From Proteus appendicitidis (lineage in GTDB: Bacteria; Pseudomonadota; Gammaproteobacteria; Enterobacterales; Enterobacteriaceae): a stretch of 64,000 bases of DNA. The notes under the pieces are model-generated. The model was not told the origin of the DNA. It searched no databases and saw only the letters and a program-made list of their open reading frames with translations. Positions 26,753 to 35,490 of this stretch are shown here, piece after piece. The position numbers were made by a program, and so were the translations under genes. The DNA is taken from NCBI RefSeq assembly GCF_030271835.1, contig NZ_CP127389.1, positions 1,958,001 through 2,022,000 on the forward strand, read 5' to 3'. How positions within the stretch are numbered: the first letter of the stretch is position 1; each line of letters opens with the position of its first letter.

Positions 26753-27400
26753 TTATGCGGTTAACGCTAGTTTGGCACCAAAAAGTAAGAACACTGCGCC
26801 AATACAACTATTTGATAATGAAGCTAACCGTTTGTTATGTTTTACTTTATTAGTAATAGCAACACCGCCAAATATAAGAACTGATAAATAAAGCATACTG
26901 CATGTTTCTAAAATCGCACCTAATACAAAGAATGGAACACCTGCACTTTCATACTTAGGATCGATAAACTGAATAAAGAAAGAAACATAGAAAATGATCA
27001 TTTTAGGGTTAAGCATACTTAAAAATAACGCCTTAACATAAAGACCATCTTTTGCTTTTACTACGACTTCAGACACTTGTTCTGGCGTCTCTTTTTTCTT
27101 TTGGAACGTTGCATATAACGTTTTTAACCCTAAATAGGTTAAGTAAAGTGCACCCGCGTATTTAATGACAATAAAGAAGACGGGTGAAGTCTTGACTAAT
27201 GAAGCAACCCCCAAAAATGCCAAAAAGATTAATAATGCATCACCCGTGAAAACACCAAGAGCGGCTTTATACCCCCCTTTTACGCCATGCTTCGCACTGG
27301 AAGTAAGGACGAAAATCGAGTTTGGACCTGGTACTAAAGTAATAAAAATAACGCCTAAAAGGTATGTCCAAATATTTGAAATACCGATACTTTCTAACAT
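26753..27400 (-). CDS. leuE: Leucine exporter LeuE (LysE/RhtB family)
   Basis: 215 residues (E. coli LeuE 212), six predicted helices. IWTYLLGVIFITLVPGPNS contains the family signature TLVPGPN; GVFTGDALLIFLAFLGVASL, NPKMIIFYVSFFIQFID and the C-terminal SLSNSCIGAVFLLFGAKLA track LeuE. It exports leucine and related amino acids from the cytoplasm. In E. coli it is Lrp-linked; I cannot place a binding site here. Orthology is judged from remembered sequence. Confidence 0.85.
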   Translation of the reverse strand: MLESIGISNIWTYLLGVIFITLVPGPNSIFVLTSSAKHGVKGGYKAALGVFTGDALLIFLAFLGVASLVKTSPVFFIVIKYAGALYLTYLGLKTLYATFQKKKETPEQVSEVVVKAKDGLYVKALFLSMLNPKMIIFYVSFFIQFIDPKYESAGVPFFVLGAILETCSMLYLSVLIFGGVAITNKVKHNKRLASLSNSCIGAVFLLFGAKLALTA

Positions 27401-28201
27401 ACGACGCCTTTTTTAAAAAAATAACATGCTGAATATGTGAGCTATCATATCCACAATAATTTTTTTGTAAAACAATAATCTTTATAATAGATAAAGATAA
27501 GTTAATTACTCTGCTTTTGAATGTGAAAAGCAGTTTGTAAGCCTTTTTTTGTTATCAATTTTAGATTTAAAAACCAGTTTGAATTCTAGTTATAGTATGA
27601 TGCTGAAATTAAAATTTATACAGATTTAGCATCTAATTAAAGTCATTTAATTGGAGCTATAAACTGCATTGTGGTTTAAATTTAGATGTAATATCCTATT
27701 GTTTGTTTTGTGTTATGGTTCATTATTCTTTTTGTGATCTTGAGCGATATTTTATTTTTAACATTAAAATATCCTTATTGATTAATCTTATGAAAAATAA
27801 GTGTTTTTATTGATATCAGGTGCGTTAATTAGCACGAAAAGAGAGAGAATAAAAAAGATTATATTTACCAAAACCATTATTCTAGGTTGTTTTTACCGTT
27901 ATTTTGCATTTATCTCCACACCAGAGATGGAGTTACGCCATTTTGCTCAAAATGAGATTATTGCAACTGAAGATTACATTGATAATAGTGATGAACATCA
28001 CCCTGAGCGAATTGCATATCATGCACAAGCGACTTTTTATGATAATTTTACGCAAACAGGTAAACTAATAATAAAATGGGTTACTGTTGGTGTGACATCG
28101 TCATCTTTATTATGTGAATGAGTTGCACAAGAGCTTGTTTACGAAAAGCGGAACCTCTATTAACGCCTTATTGCGTACCACGATTCAGCTAGAGAACCAT
28201 T
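27401..28201. other. 800-base AT-rich stretch with a possible gene remnant
   Basis: Mostly low-complexity AT-rich DNA. CTGCTTTT/AAAAGCAG (27511-27533) is a short hairpin followed by GCCTTTTTTT, possibly an old terminator. A plus-strand frame from 27927 reads MELRHFAQNEIIATEDYID and continues with DEHHPERIAYHAQATFYDNF before ending at 28119-28121; its codon choice looks coding, but it has no clear ribosome site and I recognise no family. It may be a fragment of a lost gene. Its upstream extension to a GTG at 27801 is lower quality. Confidence 0.35.
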
Positions 28202-28969
28202 ATGGATGCACAACTGTATAAAGAATTTAAAATAGTAGAAAAAGCCTTTTGGTCAGAAATTTGTGAAAATAATATTCGTATTGGTGATCATACTCACTGC
28301 TTTATGACACCAATGGATGCTGCCATTTTTAACTTTATTTATTTGCGCCAAGGCGCAACAGAAAGTTCATTCCAGCAAGCCAGTACCCTTTTCACTTCGC
28401 AGAAAAAAAATCATATTTTGGTATTACCAGAGTCATTATTGCCTGAATTTGAAGAAATAATAAAAAATGCAGGTTATACCGGTGATGGCATGACAACCGC
28501 AATGTATTTAACATTGTCTGACGCGGTATTCCCATCTTACAGAAATAATCCTTGCGATATTATTTTAACCAATCACAACCTTGAACAGTGGGCGCATCCA
28601 TTAAAAACGGCGTTTCCTGTGGGAGATGATAGTGATGATACGATTGTTAATGAATATATTCGTTATCACCAAAAAGCATTAGATAATGGCGCAGCTATTT
28701 TCCATTACGCGTTATTAGTTGATGGTCAGCCAGTCTCTTCATTAACGTTAACAATACACGATAAATTAGCGCGTTTTGATGATATTGGGACAGATATTGC
28801 CTATCAAGGTAATGGTTATGCAACACATTTGATTAAGCATGTTTTAGAGTTTTGCCGTGAACAAGGCGTTGAACGTTGCTTCTTAGATGCCTCAGCAGAT
28901 GGTTTAGCGTTATACCGTAAGTTTGGTTTTAAATCGCTCTTTAACTACCTCAGTTTTATTAAAGAATAA
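28202..28969 (+). CDS. GNAT family acetyltransferase with N-terminal extension
   Basis: 255 residues. Residues about 110-255 form a GNAT domain: FHYALLVDGQPVSSLTLTIH (beta strands 2-4), then DIAYQGNGYATHLIKHVLE, where QGNGYAT is the acetyl-CoA Q/R-x-x-G-x-G/A loop, and ASADGLALYRKFGFK at the C-terminus. The first 110 residues look like a degenerate GNAT repeat. Substrate unknown. It ends at a terminator and converges with maa. Confidence 0.82.
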   Translation: MDAQLYKEFKIVEKAFWSEICENNIRIGDHTHCFMTPMDAAIFNFIYLRQGATESSFQQASTLFTSQKKNHILVLPESLLPEFEEIIKNAGYTGDGMTTAMYLTLSDAVFPSYRNNPCDIILTNHNLEQWAHPLKTAFPVGDDSDDTIVNEYIRYHQKALDNGAAIFHYALLVDGQPVSSLTLTIHDKLARFDDIGTDIAYQGNGYATHLIKHVLEFCREQGVERCFLDASADGLALYRKFGFKSLFNYLSFIKE

Positions 28970-28982
28970 AAGCAGTTTTATG

Positions 28983-29017
28983 AATAGGCTCAATCATGTT
29001 TGTAGAGCCTATTTTTT
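28983..29017 (+). terminator. Intrinsic terminator
   Basis: AATAGGCTC and GAGCCTATT make a 9-bp stem around a 13-base loop, followed by TTTT. It ends the acetyltransferase gene on the plus strand. Confidence 0.75.
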
Positions 29018-29022
29018 AAATA

Positions 29023-29622
29023 TTAATAAAGACTAAGTCTTTTTTCAGCGTTTTGTTTATCTTTATCGCTAATTTGTCTTATCACACGACAAGGATTTCC
29101 AACAGCAACGCAATTAGCCGGAATAGATTTTGTTACTACACTGCCCGCACCTATAACGCAATTATCACCAATAGTCACACCAGGTAAAATAATACACCCC
29201 GCACCTAACCATACCGAATTACCGATAGTAATCGGTAATGCATATTCGAATTCACTGTTACGTATTTCAGGATCAATCGGATGAGTTGCAGTTAAAATGC
29301 TGACATTTGGCGCACACATCACATTGTGTCCAATTTTCACAGGGGCGCAATCTAAGATAGTTAAATTAAAATTAGCGTAAAATGCTTCACCAATTTCAAT
29401 TAACTGACCATAGTCACAATGAAATGGCGGCTCTATAGTAAAATTATTGCCTGTTTTTCCTAAAAGCTGTTTTAAATATGTCTTTCTCTTTTCAACGTCA
29501 GAAGGACGCGTCATATTAAAATCATAAATAATTTCACGCGCTTTTACTCTAAGTGGCTCTAAACTATCATCTTTATTGGCATGATAAAGATGACCTGATA
29601 CCATTTTTTCGTATTCTGTCAT
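29023..29622 (-). CDS. maa: Maltose/galactoside O-acetyltransferase (left-handed beta-helix)
   Basis: 199 residues. N-terminal MSAT cap: EYEKMVSGHLYHANKDDSLE, then hexapeptide repeats: IKIGHNVMCAPNVSILTATHPID, with the catalytic histidine of TATHP, and ITIGNSVWLGAGCIILPGVTIGDNCVIGAGSVVT, ending VAVGNPCRVIRQI. It transfers acetyl from acetyl-CoA to the 6-OH of maltose, glucose or galactosides. Good SD (GGAG). It is a stand-alone gene; the exact sugar is not shown by the sequence. Confidence 0.85.
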   Translation of the reverse strand: MTEYEKMVSGHLYHANKDDSLEPLRVKAREIIYDFNMTRPSDVEKRKTYLKQLLGKTGNNFTIEPPFHCDYGQLIEIGEAFYANFNLTILDCAPVKIGHNVMCAPNVSILTATHPIDPEIRNSEFEYALPITIGNSVWLGAGCIILPGVTIGDNCVIGAGSVVTKSIPANCVAVGNPCRVIRQISDKDKQNAEKRLSLY

Positions 29623-29703
29623 TGTGATGCTCCGAATTTTAAATAAAACAGTTTAGATAAACGTCAATATTAATTTCCTTATTCTAGCGTTAATTAACTT
29701 AAA

Positions 29704-30462
29704 TTAGCGGTGTTTTTTAAGTCCATTAAGTGCGGCTTGATGAAATTGATCATTTAAATTAGCGGTTAAGCTTTGTGAAATAGCGGTCATTTCAGCTCCT
29801 GCTAAAGTGGGTGAACCCGTACCGAAAGGCGGGCGAGGATCATATTCAATCGCTAATTCAACTAATTGAGCAAAAGGTGTGCCTAGTAATTGTTCCAATA
29901 CTAATAATGAAGCGTCGAATGAACCAGTTGCAGGTCCTGAAGTATAAATATTACCATCGATAACAACATCGCTTCCTTCTACTGCTATGGCTCCCATATC
30001 AGGTAACATCGGAACGACATTTGAATTACTGGTCGCTCTTTTACCTTTTAATAATCCAGCAGCACCCAAAACCAAAGAACCATAACATGTACCAATAATA
30101 AAACGCGCTTTATTACCCATTTTTGCGAAGAATGCCAATGTCTCTTCATCTTCAACAATCTCTGGTGGCACCATTCCAACTGCTAATACATCAAGATCTT
30201 CTGGGCACTCATCAAAAGTCATGGTTGGCATTGTCGGCCAGCCAATATAGCCTTCAACTAACTCTTTCTTTTTCCATATAAAATAGATTTCTGCACTTGC
30301 AATAGTAAATACCGATTGAGTGCCATTAATATCCATCGGCATAAAACCGGGGCAAACAAAAATACCGACTTTGAGCGGTTTAGATTGTTGTTTACGCCCT
30401 TCTTCAACAAGCTTAATAATTGAAGGCATATTCTTTCCATACAGCATTTCATTACGGATCAT
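29704..30462 (-). CDS. DJ-1/PfpI family protein, isonitrile hydratase-like
   Basis: 252 residues. DJ-1/PfpI core: VGIFVCPGFMPMDINGTQ (about 32-49), IIGTCYGSLVLGAAGLLKG with the nucleophile-elbow cysteine C126, and ATSN next, then GNIYTSGPATGSFDASLLVLEQL. The set of motifs, with T-C-x-G-x-L-x-L-G-A-A-G-L-L, is typical of isonitrile hydratase and ThiJ-like enzymes, which handle isonitriles or reactive carbonyls. Divergent from the TetR gene at 30548; the 85 bases between them hold a large dyad, so it is probably that repressor's target. Confidence 0.82.
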   Translation of the reverse strand: MIRNEMLYGKNMPSIIKLVEEGRKQQSKPLKVGIFVCPGFMPMDINGTQSVFTIASAEIYFIWKKKELVEGYIGWPTMPTMTFDECPEDLDVLAVGMVPPEIVEDEETLAFFAKMGNKARFIIGTCYGSLVLGAAGLLKGKRATSNSNVVPMLPDMGAIAVEGSDVVIDGNIYTSGPATGSFDASLLVLEQLLGTPFAQLVELAIEYDPRPPFGTGSPTLAGAEMTAISQSLTANLNDQFHQAALNGLKKHR

Positions 30463-30473
30463 TTTATTTTCCT

Positions 30474-30549
30474 ATTTTGTACTAGTTAGTAAAATAATGA
30501 CATTTGTTTTATACTGAGTAAATACATTTATTACTAAATGGTACAAAAT
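30474..30549. promoter_or_regulatory. Paired TetR operators in a large dyad
   Basis: Two 19-base arms are inverted copies: ATTTTGTAC-TAG-TTAGTAA (30474-30492) and TTACTAA-ATG-GTACAAAAT (30531-30549). Each arm contains its own near-palindrome: TACTAGTTAGTA (30480-30491) and TACTAAATGGTA (30532-30543). One lies by the DJ-1 start, the other overlaps the TetR start codon, which fits repression of both genes. Confidence 0.6.
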
Positions 30550-31165
30550 GAAAAAGAAAGGTCGTCCTCGCCGTTACGATAGTGATGCTGCACTTGAAAA
30601 AATAATGGCATTATTTTGGCGCAAAGGATTTACAGCAACATCAATGGATGACTTAGTCATTGAAACACAAATGAATAAGCCTAGCCTTTATGCCGCATTT
30701 GGTAATAAAGCGGCCTTGTATGAGAAAGCAATTGAACGCTTTAATCATATTGCTTCTACACGTTATCGCCATGAACTTGAGAAACAATCACTTCAAGACA
30801 ACGTGACAGAAAGAATAAAGCGCTATTTGATTTCAGCTATCCATTTTTATACTGATAGCGAAGGTTTAGCTGGCTGTATGGTACTTTCAACCGCAGTGAG
30901 TGAAGTTGAAGATCCGGCAATAAAAACAATGCTAAATCAGGTTATTAACGCACAAACTCAGCAAGTTGAAGATGCCTTGCAAGAAGCGTTAGAAGCGGGA
31001 GAATTAAAAGAAGGAACGGATATTCACGCTATTGCGTTGGGTGTGGTTGCTCTTTTACATTCAATCTCATTAAGGGCAAGAGCCGGGGCCACAGTCAATG
31101 AATTACTGCCATTTGCTGGTATTTCGCAGACTTTACTCATGCCTTATCTATCAGATTTAAAGTAA
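30548..31165 (+). CDS. TetR/AcrR family regulator
   Basis: 205 residues. HTH at about 8-52: DAALEKIMALFWRKGFTATS, then MDDLVIETQMNKPSLYAAFG, the AcrR-like group with 'GxP..YAxFGxK'. The C-terminal domain is TetR_C_16/39-like (ISAIHFYTDSEGLAGCMV, AVSEVEDPAIKTML), a type often controlling stress-response reductases and DJ-1 or nitroreductase genes. Divergent from the DJ-1 gene with paired operators between. The inducer is unknown; reactive electrophiles are a guess from context. Confidence 0.87.
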   Translation: MKKKGRPRRYDSDAALEKIMALFWRKGFTATSMDDLVIETQMNKPSLYAAFGNKAALYEKAIERFNHIASTRYRHELEKQSLQDNVTERIKRYLISAIHFYTDSEGLAGCMVLSTAVSEVEDPAIKTMLNQVINAQTQQVEDALQEALEAGELKEGTDIHAIALGVVALLHSISLRARAGATVNELLPFAGISQTLLMPYLSDLK

Positions 31166-31188
31166 AGGCTGTTAATACAGCCATTTTA
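31164..31188. terminator. Short intrinsic terminator
   Basis: GGCTGT-TAAT-ACAGCC with A's before and ATTTTATT after, between the convergent TetR and TSUP genes. The T-run is interrupted, so efficiency may be moderate. Confidence 0.6.
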
Positions 31189-31914
31189 TTAAGAATAAAT
31201 GCCATTAAATAGCAGTGAGCCACCCGCAAAAATCAGCATAGCATCTAATAGCCATTGAAAAAGTTTTGGTGTCAGTTTTAATACCAGTTTTTTACCAAGA
31301 TAATTTCCTACGGTTAAACCACAACCGACTAACACCCCGCTAATAAAGATAAAGCTATTAACTGCACCCAGTTGGCTAAATGTTAGGGCTTTGGTGAGAT
31401 AAATAACAAATGAGGCAGCCGCTTCAGTCGCAAGTAATGGCCCTAATGTCAGACCATATGCAGAAAATATGGGGATAGTTAATGGCCCAGTGGAAAACAC
31501 AACTCCCGTTAAATAGCCGATAACAGCACCGGCAATAATAACTTGGGACGTTTTCATTTTGATTTGATGTTTGCGTATTAAGTGGATCACGGGGATCATC
31601 AAGATAAAAAACATTCCCATACCAATATTTAGCCATTTTTCAGACATTATCCATAATGTATTCGCACCAAGAATAACGGCTGGAATACCGGGTAATAGAT
31701 AATAAAATAGTGGTTTAAAGCGAATGCTGTGACGCCATAAATAAATACGCGATAAATTTCCCATCACTGAAGCTAATGCCATAATAGGTACGGCTTCCTT
31801 AGCACCGAACACATAGGTCAACGCGGGAATTAGTAAAATAGAAGAGCCAGTTCCTACAACGCCACTAATTACACCAGACAATACTGCCAATAAAATAACT
31901 GCGATAAAACTCAT
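31189..31914 (-). CDS. TSUP family (TauE/SafE) anion or sulfur-compound exporter
   Basis: 241 residues from the ATG at 31914, which has AAAGG six bases upstream; the ATG at 31920 would touch that site. About eight helices in two repeats; VLSGVISGVVGTGSSILLIPAL is the conserved TauE N-terminal helix pair, and GAVIGYLTGVVFSTGPLTIPIFSAYGL the repeat. Family members move sulfite, sulfoacetate or other organic anions. Divergent from a GcvA-like LysR gene at 32058, its likely regulator. Confidence 0.85.
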   Translation of the reverse strand: MSFIAVILLAVLSGVISGVVGTGSSILLIPALTYVFGAKEAVPIMALASVMGNLSRIYLWRHSIRFKPLFYYLLPGIPAVILGANTLWIMSEKWLNIGMGMFFILMIPVIHLIRKHQIKMKTSQVIIAGAVIGYLTGVVFSTGPLTIPIFSAYGLTLGPLLATEAAASFVIYLTKALTFSQLGAVNSFIFISGVLVGCGLTVGNYLGKKLVLKLTPKLFQWLLDAMLIFAGGSLLFNGIYS

Positions 31915-32057
31915 TATCATCCTTTAAGTTCAATAAGTTAAAGACGCTGTATCATACCCGCCTTCTTTATTTTTACCTGTGATAAAATGTCACGGTATTG
32001 TGAGTTTTAATCAGAAAGCCGCTTTATTTATGATAAATAAACTTTGATGAGACAATT

Positions 32058-32939
32058 ATGATGAGAAACCTTCCTCCATTACCTTCATTGCGTGCTTTCT
32101 TAGTCGCTTGCCATAGCCAAAGTTATACCGAAGCCGCACAGACATTATGTGTCACTCATGGTGCTATCAGTCGTCATATCCAAGTTATAGAAAAATGGTT
32201 TGGTGTCACCTTATTTAATAAACAAGGTCTACGCCGCGTCCCTACGCCTTATGCATTGACGTTAGCGCAAGAGTTAAGTGACGTTTTTGATAAATTAAAT
32301 GATATTGGTTTTCGTTATGGCAATGGTGGGAAAAACGATATTTTAAATATTAGTGTGCCTACAACACTTTGTTTAAAATGGCTTATTCCGCGAATGGAGG
32401 ATTTTTATCTTCAATATCCTAATGCAAATATCCAAATTGCGTCTGCAAATAGCGAGCGATTTCACTTGATTAGTCATGATGATCTGATTATTCGCCCTCA
32501 ACTTCAGCAACAAGAGTATTCATCTGTTGTTTTTTTAGAGGATGAACATTGTTTAATTGCTTCTGAAAAATTCTTAAAACGTTACAGCGTCACTAGTTTT
32601 GAAGATGTTTTTGACTGCCCTGTTATTGATACGCTTACTCGCCCAGGGCATTGGCAGCAATGGTTAATGGCGACTCATCTTAATACTCAGCGTTCATTTT
32701 CACGTCACTATCGCTTTGATCACTTTCATATTTCTCTTCAAGCCATTATTGAAGGATTAGGTCTCGGTATTGGCCCTGTTTCGATTTTATCGAATGAAAT
32801 AAATAGCGGTACTTTAAAAGTGTTATTTCCGAATATTCAAATTGCGCCGATAAGCTACTACGCTTTAACGCCATTGGGTGTTCAAAAAACTAAAACACAT
32901 CTTGATTTTGAACAATGGCTCACCCAACAAAAAAGTTAA
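32058..32939 (+). CDS. LysR family regulator, GcvA-like
   Basis: 293 residues. HTH near the N-terminus: LPPLPSLRAFLVACHSQSYT, then TLCVTHGAISRHIQVIEKWF, the GcvA/AmpR/DsdC-type opening. The C-terminal domain (ILNISVPTTLCLKWLIPRME, AIIEGLGLGIGPVSIL) binds a small effector. It is divergent from the TSUP exporter with 143 bases between. By convention it should control that gene and itself; the effector is unknown. Confidence 0.87.
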   Translation: MMRNLPPLPSLRAFLVACHSQSYTEAAQTLCVTHGAISRHIQVIEKWFGVTLFNKQGLRRVPTPYALTLAQELSDVFDKLNDIGFRYGNGGKNDILNISVPTTLCLKWLIPRMEDFYLQYPNANIQIASANSERFHLISHDDLIIRPQLQQQEYSSVVFLEDEHCLIASEKFLKRYSVTSFEDVFDCPVIDTLTRPGHWQQWLMATHLNTQRSFSRHYRFDHFHISLQAIIEGLGLGIGPVSILSNEINSGTLKVLFPNIQIAPISYYALTPLGVQKTKTHLDFEQWLTQQKS

Positions 32940-33305
32940 TTCCTCTAATGAAATAAGTGTTTTTTTTTCATAAAAATAGCAATTATTTTTCTATTAACTA
33001 CACTTTTTAAGACTAATTTCTAGCTATTTTATTAAAAATATCTAATGGTAACCTTCTTTTTATGAATAGGTAAAAACGCTAATTGTGTTGTTTTTATAAT
33101 TCGCGATCTTTCTCTACCCCTGTCAATAAATTTATTTAAATTCAATATATTAAAATCAAAAAGTAAGTATATTAACTTATGTAAATTATTTTGATTTTAA
33201 ATATTCTGTTATAAACACTTATTGTTTAACTTAAATTAACGTTCTATGCTGACATTTATATATAAAATTTATTAATTTATTTTGCTGGCAACTAAGGACG
33301 ATAAG
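32940..33305 (+). promoter_or_regulatory. glg operon upstream region with a 12-bp inverted repeat
   Basis: 366 very AT-rich bases and no gene. TTAAAATCAAAA (33150-33161) and TTTTGATTTTAA (33189-33200) are perfect inverted copies with a 27-base spacer, 106 bases before glgB; this may be an operator or an mRNA hairpin. I could not fix a promoter with confidence. Confidence 0.45.
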
Positions 33306-35489
33306 ATGTCTGTAGCTGTGACAAAAAAAGCAATAGAAAAGCTAATCAATGGGTATGAGTCTGATCCTTTTGCACTTCTTGGTATGCATGAAACATCGGC
33401 AGGTTTAGAGGTTCGTGCTTTTTTACCAGATGCAATTGCAGTCAGTGTCATTGATAGAAAAAATGGACGAAAAGTAGCAACACTAGAGCGTAAACATCCT
33501 AGTGGTTTTTTCTGTGGCGCTATCCCCCGACGTAAACGTCGTTTTGGTTACTGTTTAGATGTAACGTGGGAAAATGCGCAAGGTATCGTTGATGATCCCT
33601 ATCAATTTGGCATTTTATTGCAAGAAATGGATATTTGGTTTTTAGCGCAAGGGCATCATTCTCGCCCTTACCAATGTTTAGGCGCACACCCTGCAAAACT
33701 GGGTGATATCTATGGTATTACTTTTGCTGTATGGGCGCCCAATGCAAAAAGTGTAAGCGTTGTAGGTGATTTCTCATTCTGGGATGAGCGACGTTTTCCA
33801 ATGCGATTACGCCGTGAAAGTGGAATATGGGAGCTATTCCTTCCACAAGCTTCTCTAGGTGATTGTTATAAATATTCTATTCTTGATGCGAATGGTGAAC
33901 GTCGATTAAAAGCCGATCCTTATGCTTTTGAAACACAAATACGCCCTGAAACTGCTTCAGTTATCAATATATTACCACCAATTAACCCCATGCCATTATC
34001 GCGCCAGCAAGCGAATCAACGTAATGCACCTATATCTATTTATGAAGCTCATTTAGGTTCATGGCGTAGACATACTGACGATCAAAGCTGGTTAAGCTAT
34101 CGCGAATTGGCTGAACAGTTAATTCCATATGTTAAAGAAATGGGTTTTACTCATATTGAGTTGCTCCCTATTAATGAACATCCTTTTGATGGCTCATGGG
34201 GATATCAACCGTTAGGGTTATATTCACCCACTCGTCGCTTTGGTTCCCCGATGGATTTTCGTGACTTTATTGAAGCGGCACATCAAGCAGAAATTAACGT
34301 TATTTTAGATTGGGTTCCCGGTCATTTTCCTGAAGATGATTACGGTTTACGTAATTTTGATGGCACATCACTCTATGAATATGCGGATAGACGTGAAGGT
34401 TTTCATCCCGATTGGAATACTTTGATTTATAACTATGGGCGTAATGAAGTGCTGAATTACCTTTCCGGTAATTTATTGTATTGGCATGAGCATTTTGCGC
34501 TAGATGGTTTTCGTTTCGATGCAGTTGCCTCAATGCTTTATCGTGATTACAGCAGAAAAGAAGGCGAATGGGTTCCCAATAAACACGGTGGACGTGAGAA
34601 TTTAGAAGCCATTGATTTTATTCGCCATACTAACAAATTACTGGGAACAACTTGCCCTGGTACTATCACAATTGCAGAAGAATCTACTGATTTTCCGGGT
34701 GTTACCTTACCGCCTGATGATGGTGGCTTAGGTTTTAATTACAAATGGAATATGGGTTGGATGCATGACACGTTAGCTTATATGCAACGTGATCCTATCT
34801 ACCGTAAATTTCACCACAATCAAATGACTTTTGGCATGCTCTATGCCTATAACGAAAACTTTGTCCTGCCCCTTTCTCACGATGAATTTGTGCATGGTAA
34901 AGGTTCGTTGATTGGTCGCATGGTGGGTGATAATTGGCAAAAATTTGCCAATTTACGTGCATATCTCGGCTTTATGTGGGCTTATCCCGGCAAAAAACTG
35001 CTATTTATGGGATGTGAGTTTGCACAATGGCGTGAATGGAACCACGACAGTAGCTTAGATTGGCATCTTCTTGAAGAGCCAAATAGCCCGCATCAAGGCG
35101 TTCAACACTTTGTACGTGATTTGAATCTTTCCTATCAAGCTAATGCTCCGCTTTATGAATGTGATTTTGAACGCGAAGGCTTTGAATGGCTTACCGTTGA
35201 TGATCACGATAACTCTGTCTTTGCTTTTTGCCGTAAAGATGCGCAAGGCAATGAAATTATTATTATCAGTAATTTCACGCCTGTTGTTCATCACAATTAC
35301 GTTGTCGGTGTAAATAAAGCCGGTGCTTATCAGGAAATTCTCAACAGCGATTCTGAATTTTATAACGGCAGTAATGTAGGAAATTTAGGTGAAATAACAA
35401 CAACCGCAAGTACATTTAATGGCAAGCCTTATTCTTTGTCGTTGTCATTGCCTCCGCTTGCGACGCTGTATTTAAGATTGAAGGATTAA
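33306..35489 (+). CDS. glgB: 1,4-alpha-glucan branching enzyme
   Basis: 727 residues from the ATG at 33306 (AAGGA 8 bases upstream; a TTG start at 33282 is unlikely); E. coli GlgB has 728. N-terminal N1 and CBM48 domains ([21 protein letters not shown]), then GH13: [29 protein letters not shown] with the nucleophile Asp, [11 protein letters not shown] with the acid/base Glu, and [14 protein letters not shown]. It forms alpha-1,6 branches in glycogen. First gene of a five-gene operon; its stop is one base before the glgX start. Confidence 0.97.
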   Translation: MSVAVTKKAIEKLINGYESDPFALLGMHETSAGLEVRAFLPDAIAVSVIDRKNGRKVATLERKHPSGFFCGAIPRRKRRFGYCLDVTWENAQGIVDDPYQFGILLQEMDIWFLAQGHHSRPYQCLGAHPAKLGDIYGITFAVWAPNAKSVSVVGDFSFWDERRFPMRLRRESGIWELFLPQASLGDCYKYSILDANGERRLKADPYAFETQIRPETASVINILPPINPMPLSRQQANQRNAPISIYEAHLGSWRRHTDDQSWLSYRELAEQLIPYVKEMGFTHIELLPINEHPFDGSWGYQPLGLYSPTRRFGSPMDFRDFIEAAHQAEINVILDWVPGHFPEDDYGLRNFDGTSLYEYADRREGFHPDWNTLIYNYGRNEVLNYLSGNLLYWHEHFALDGFRFDAVASMLYRDYSRKEGEWVPNKHGGRENLEAIDFIRHTNKLLGTTCPGTITIAEESTDFPGVTLPPDDGGLGFNYKWNMGWMHDTLAYMQRDPIYRKFHHNQMTFGMLYAYNENFVLPLSHDEFVHGKGSLIGRMVGDNWQKFANLRAYLGFMWAYPGKKLLFMGCEFAQWREWNHDSSLDWHLLEEPNSPHQGVQHFVRDLNLSYQANAPLYECDFEREGFEWLTVDDHDNSVFAFCRKDAQGNEIIIISNFTPVVHHNYVVGVNKAGAYQEILNSDSEFYNGSNVGNLGEITTTASTFNGKPYSLSLSLPPLATLYLRLKD

Positions 35490-35490
35490 T

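Noticed and set aside
27801..28121. 106-codon frame from a GTG start as a real gene
   Set aside because: The first 40 codons look random and no SD is present; only the part from 27927 looks possibly coding.
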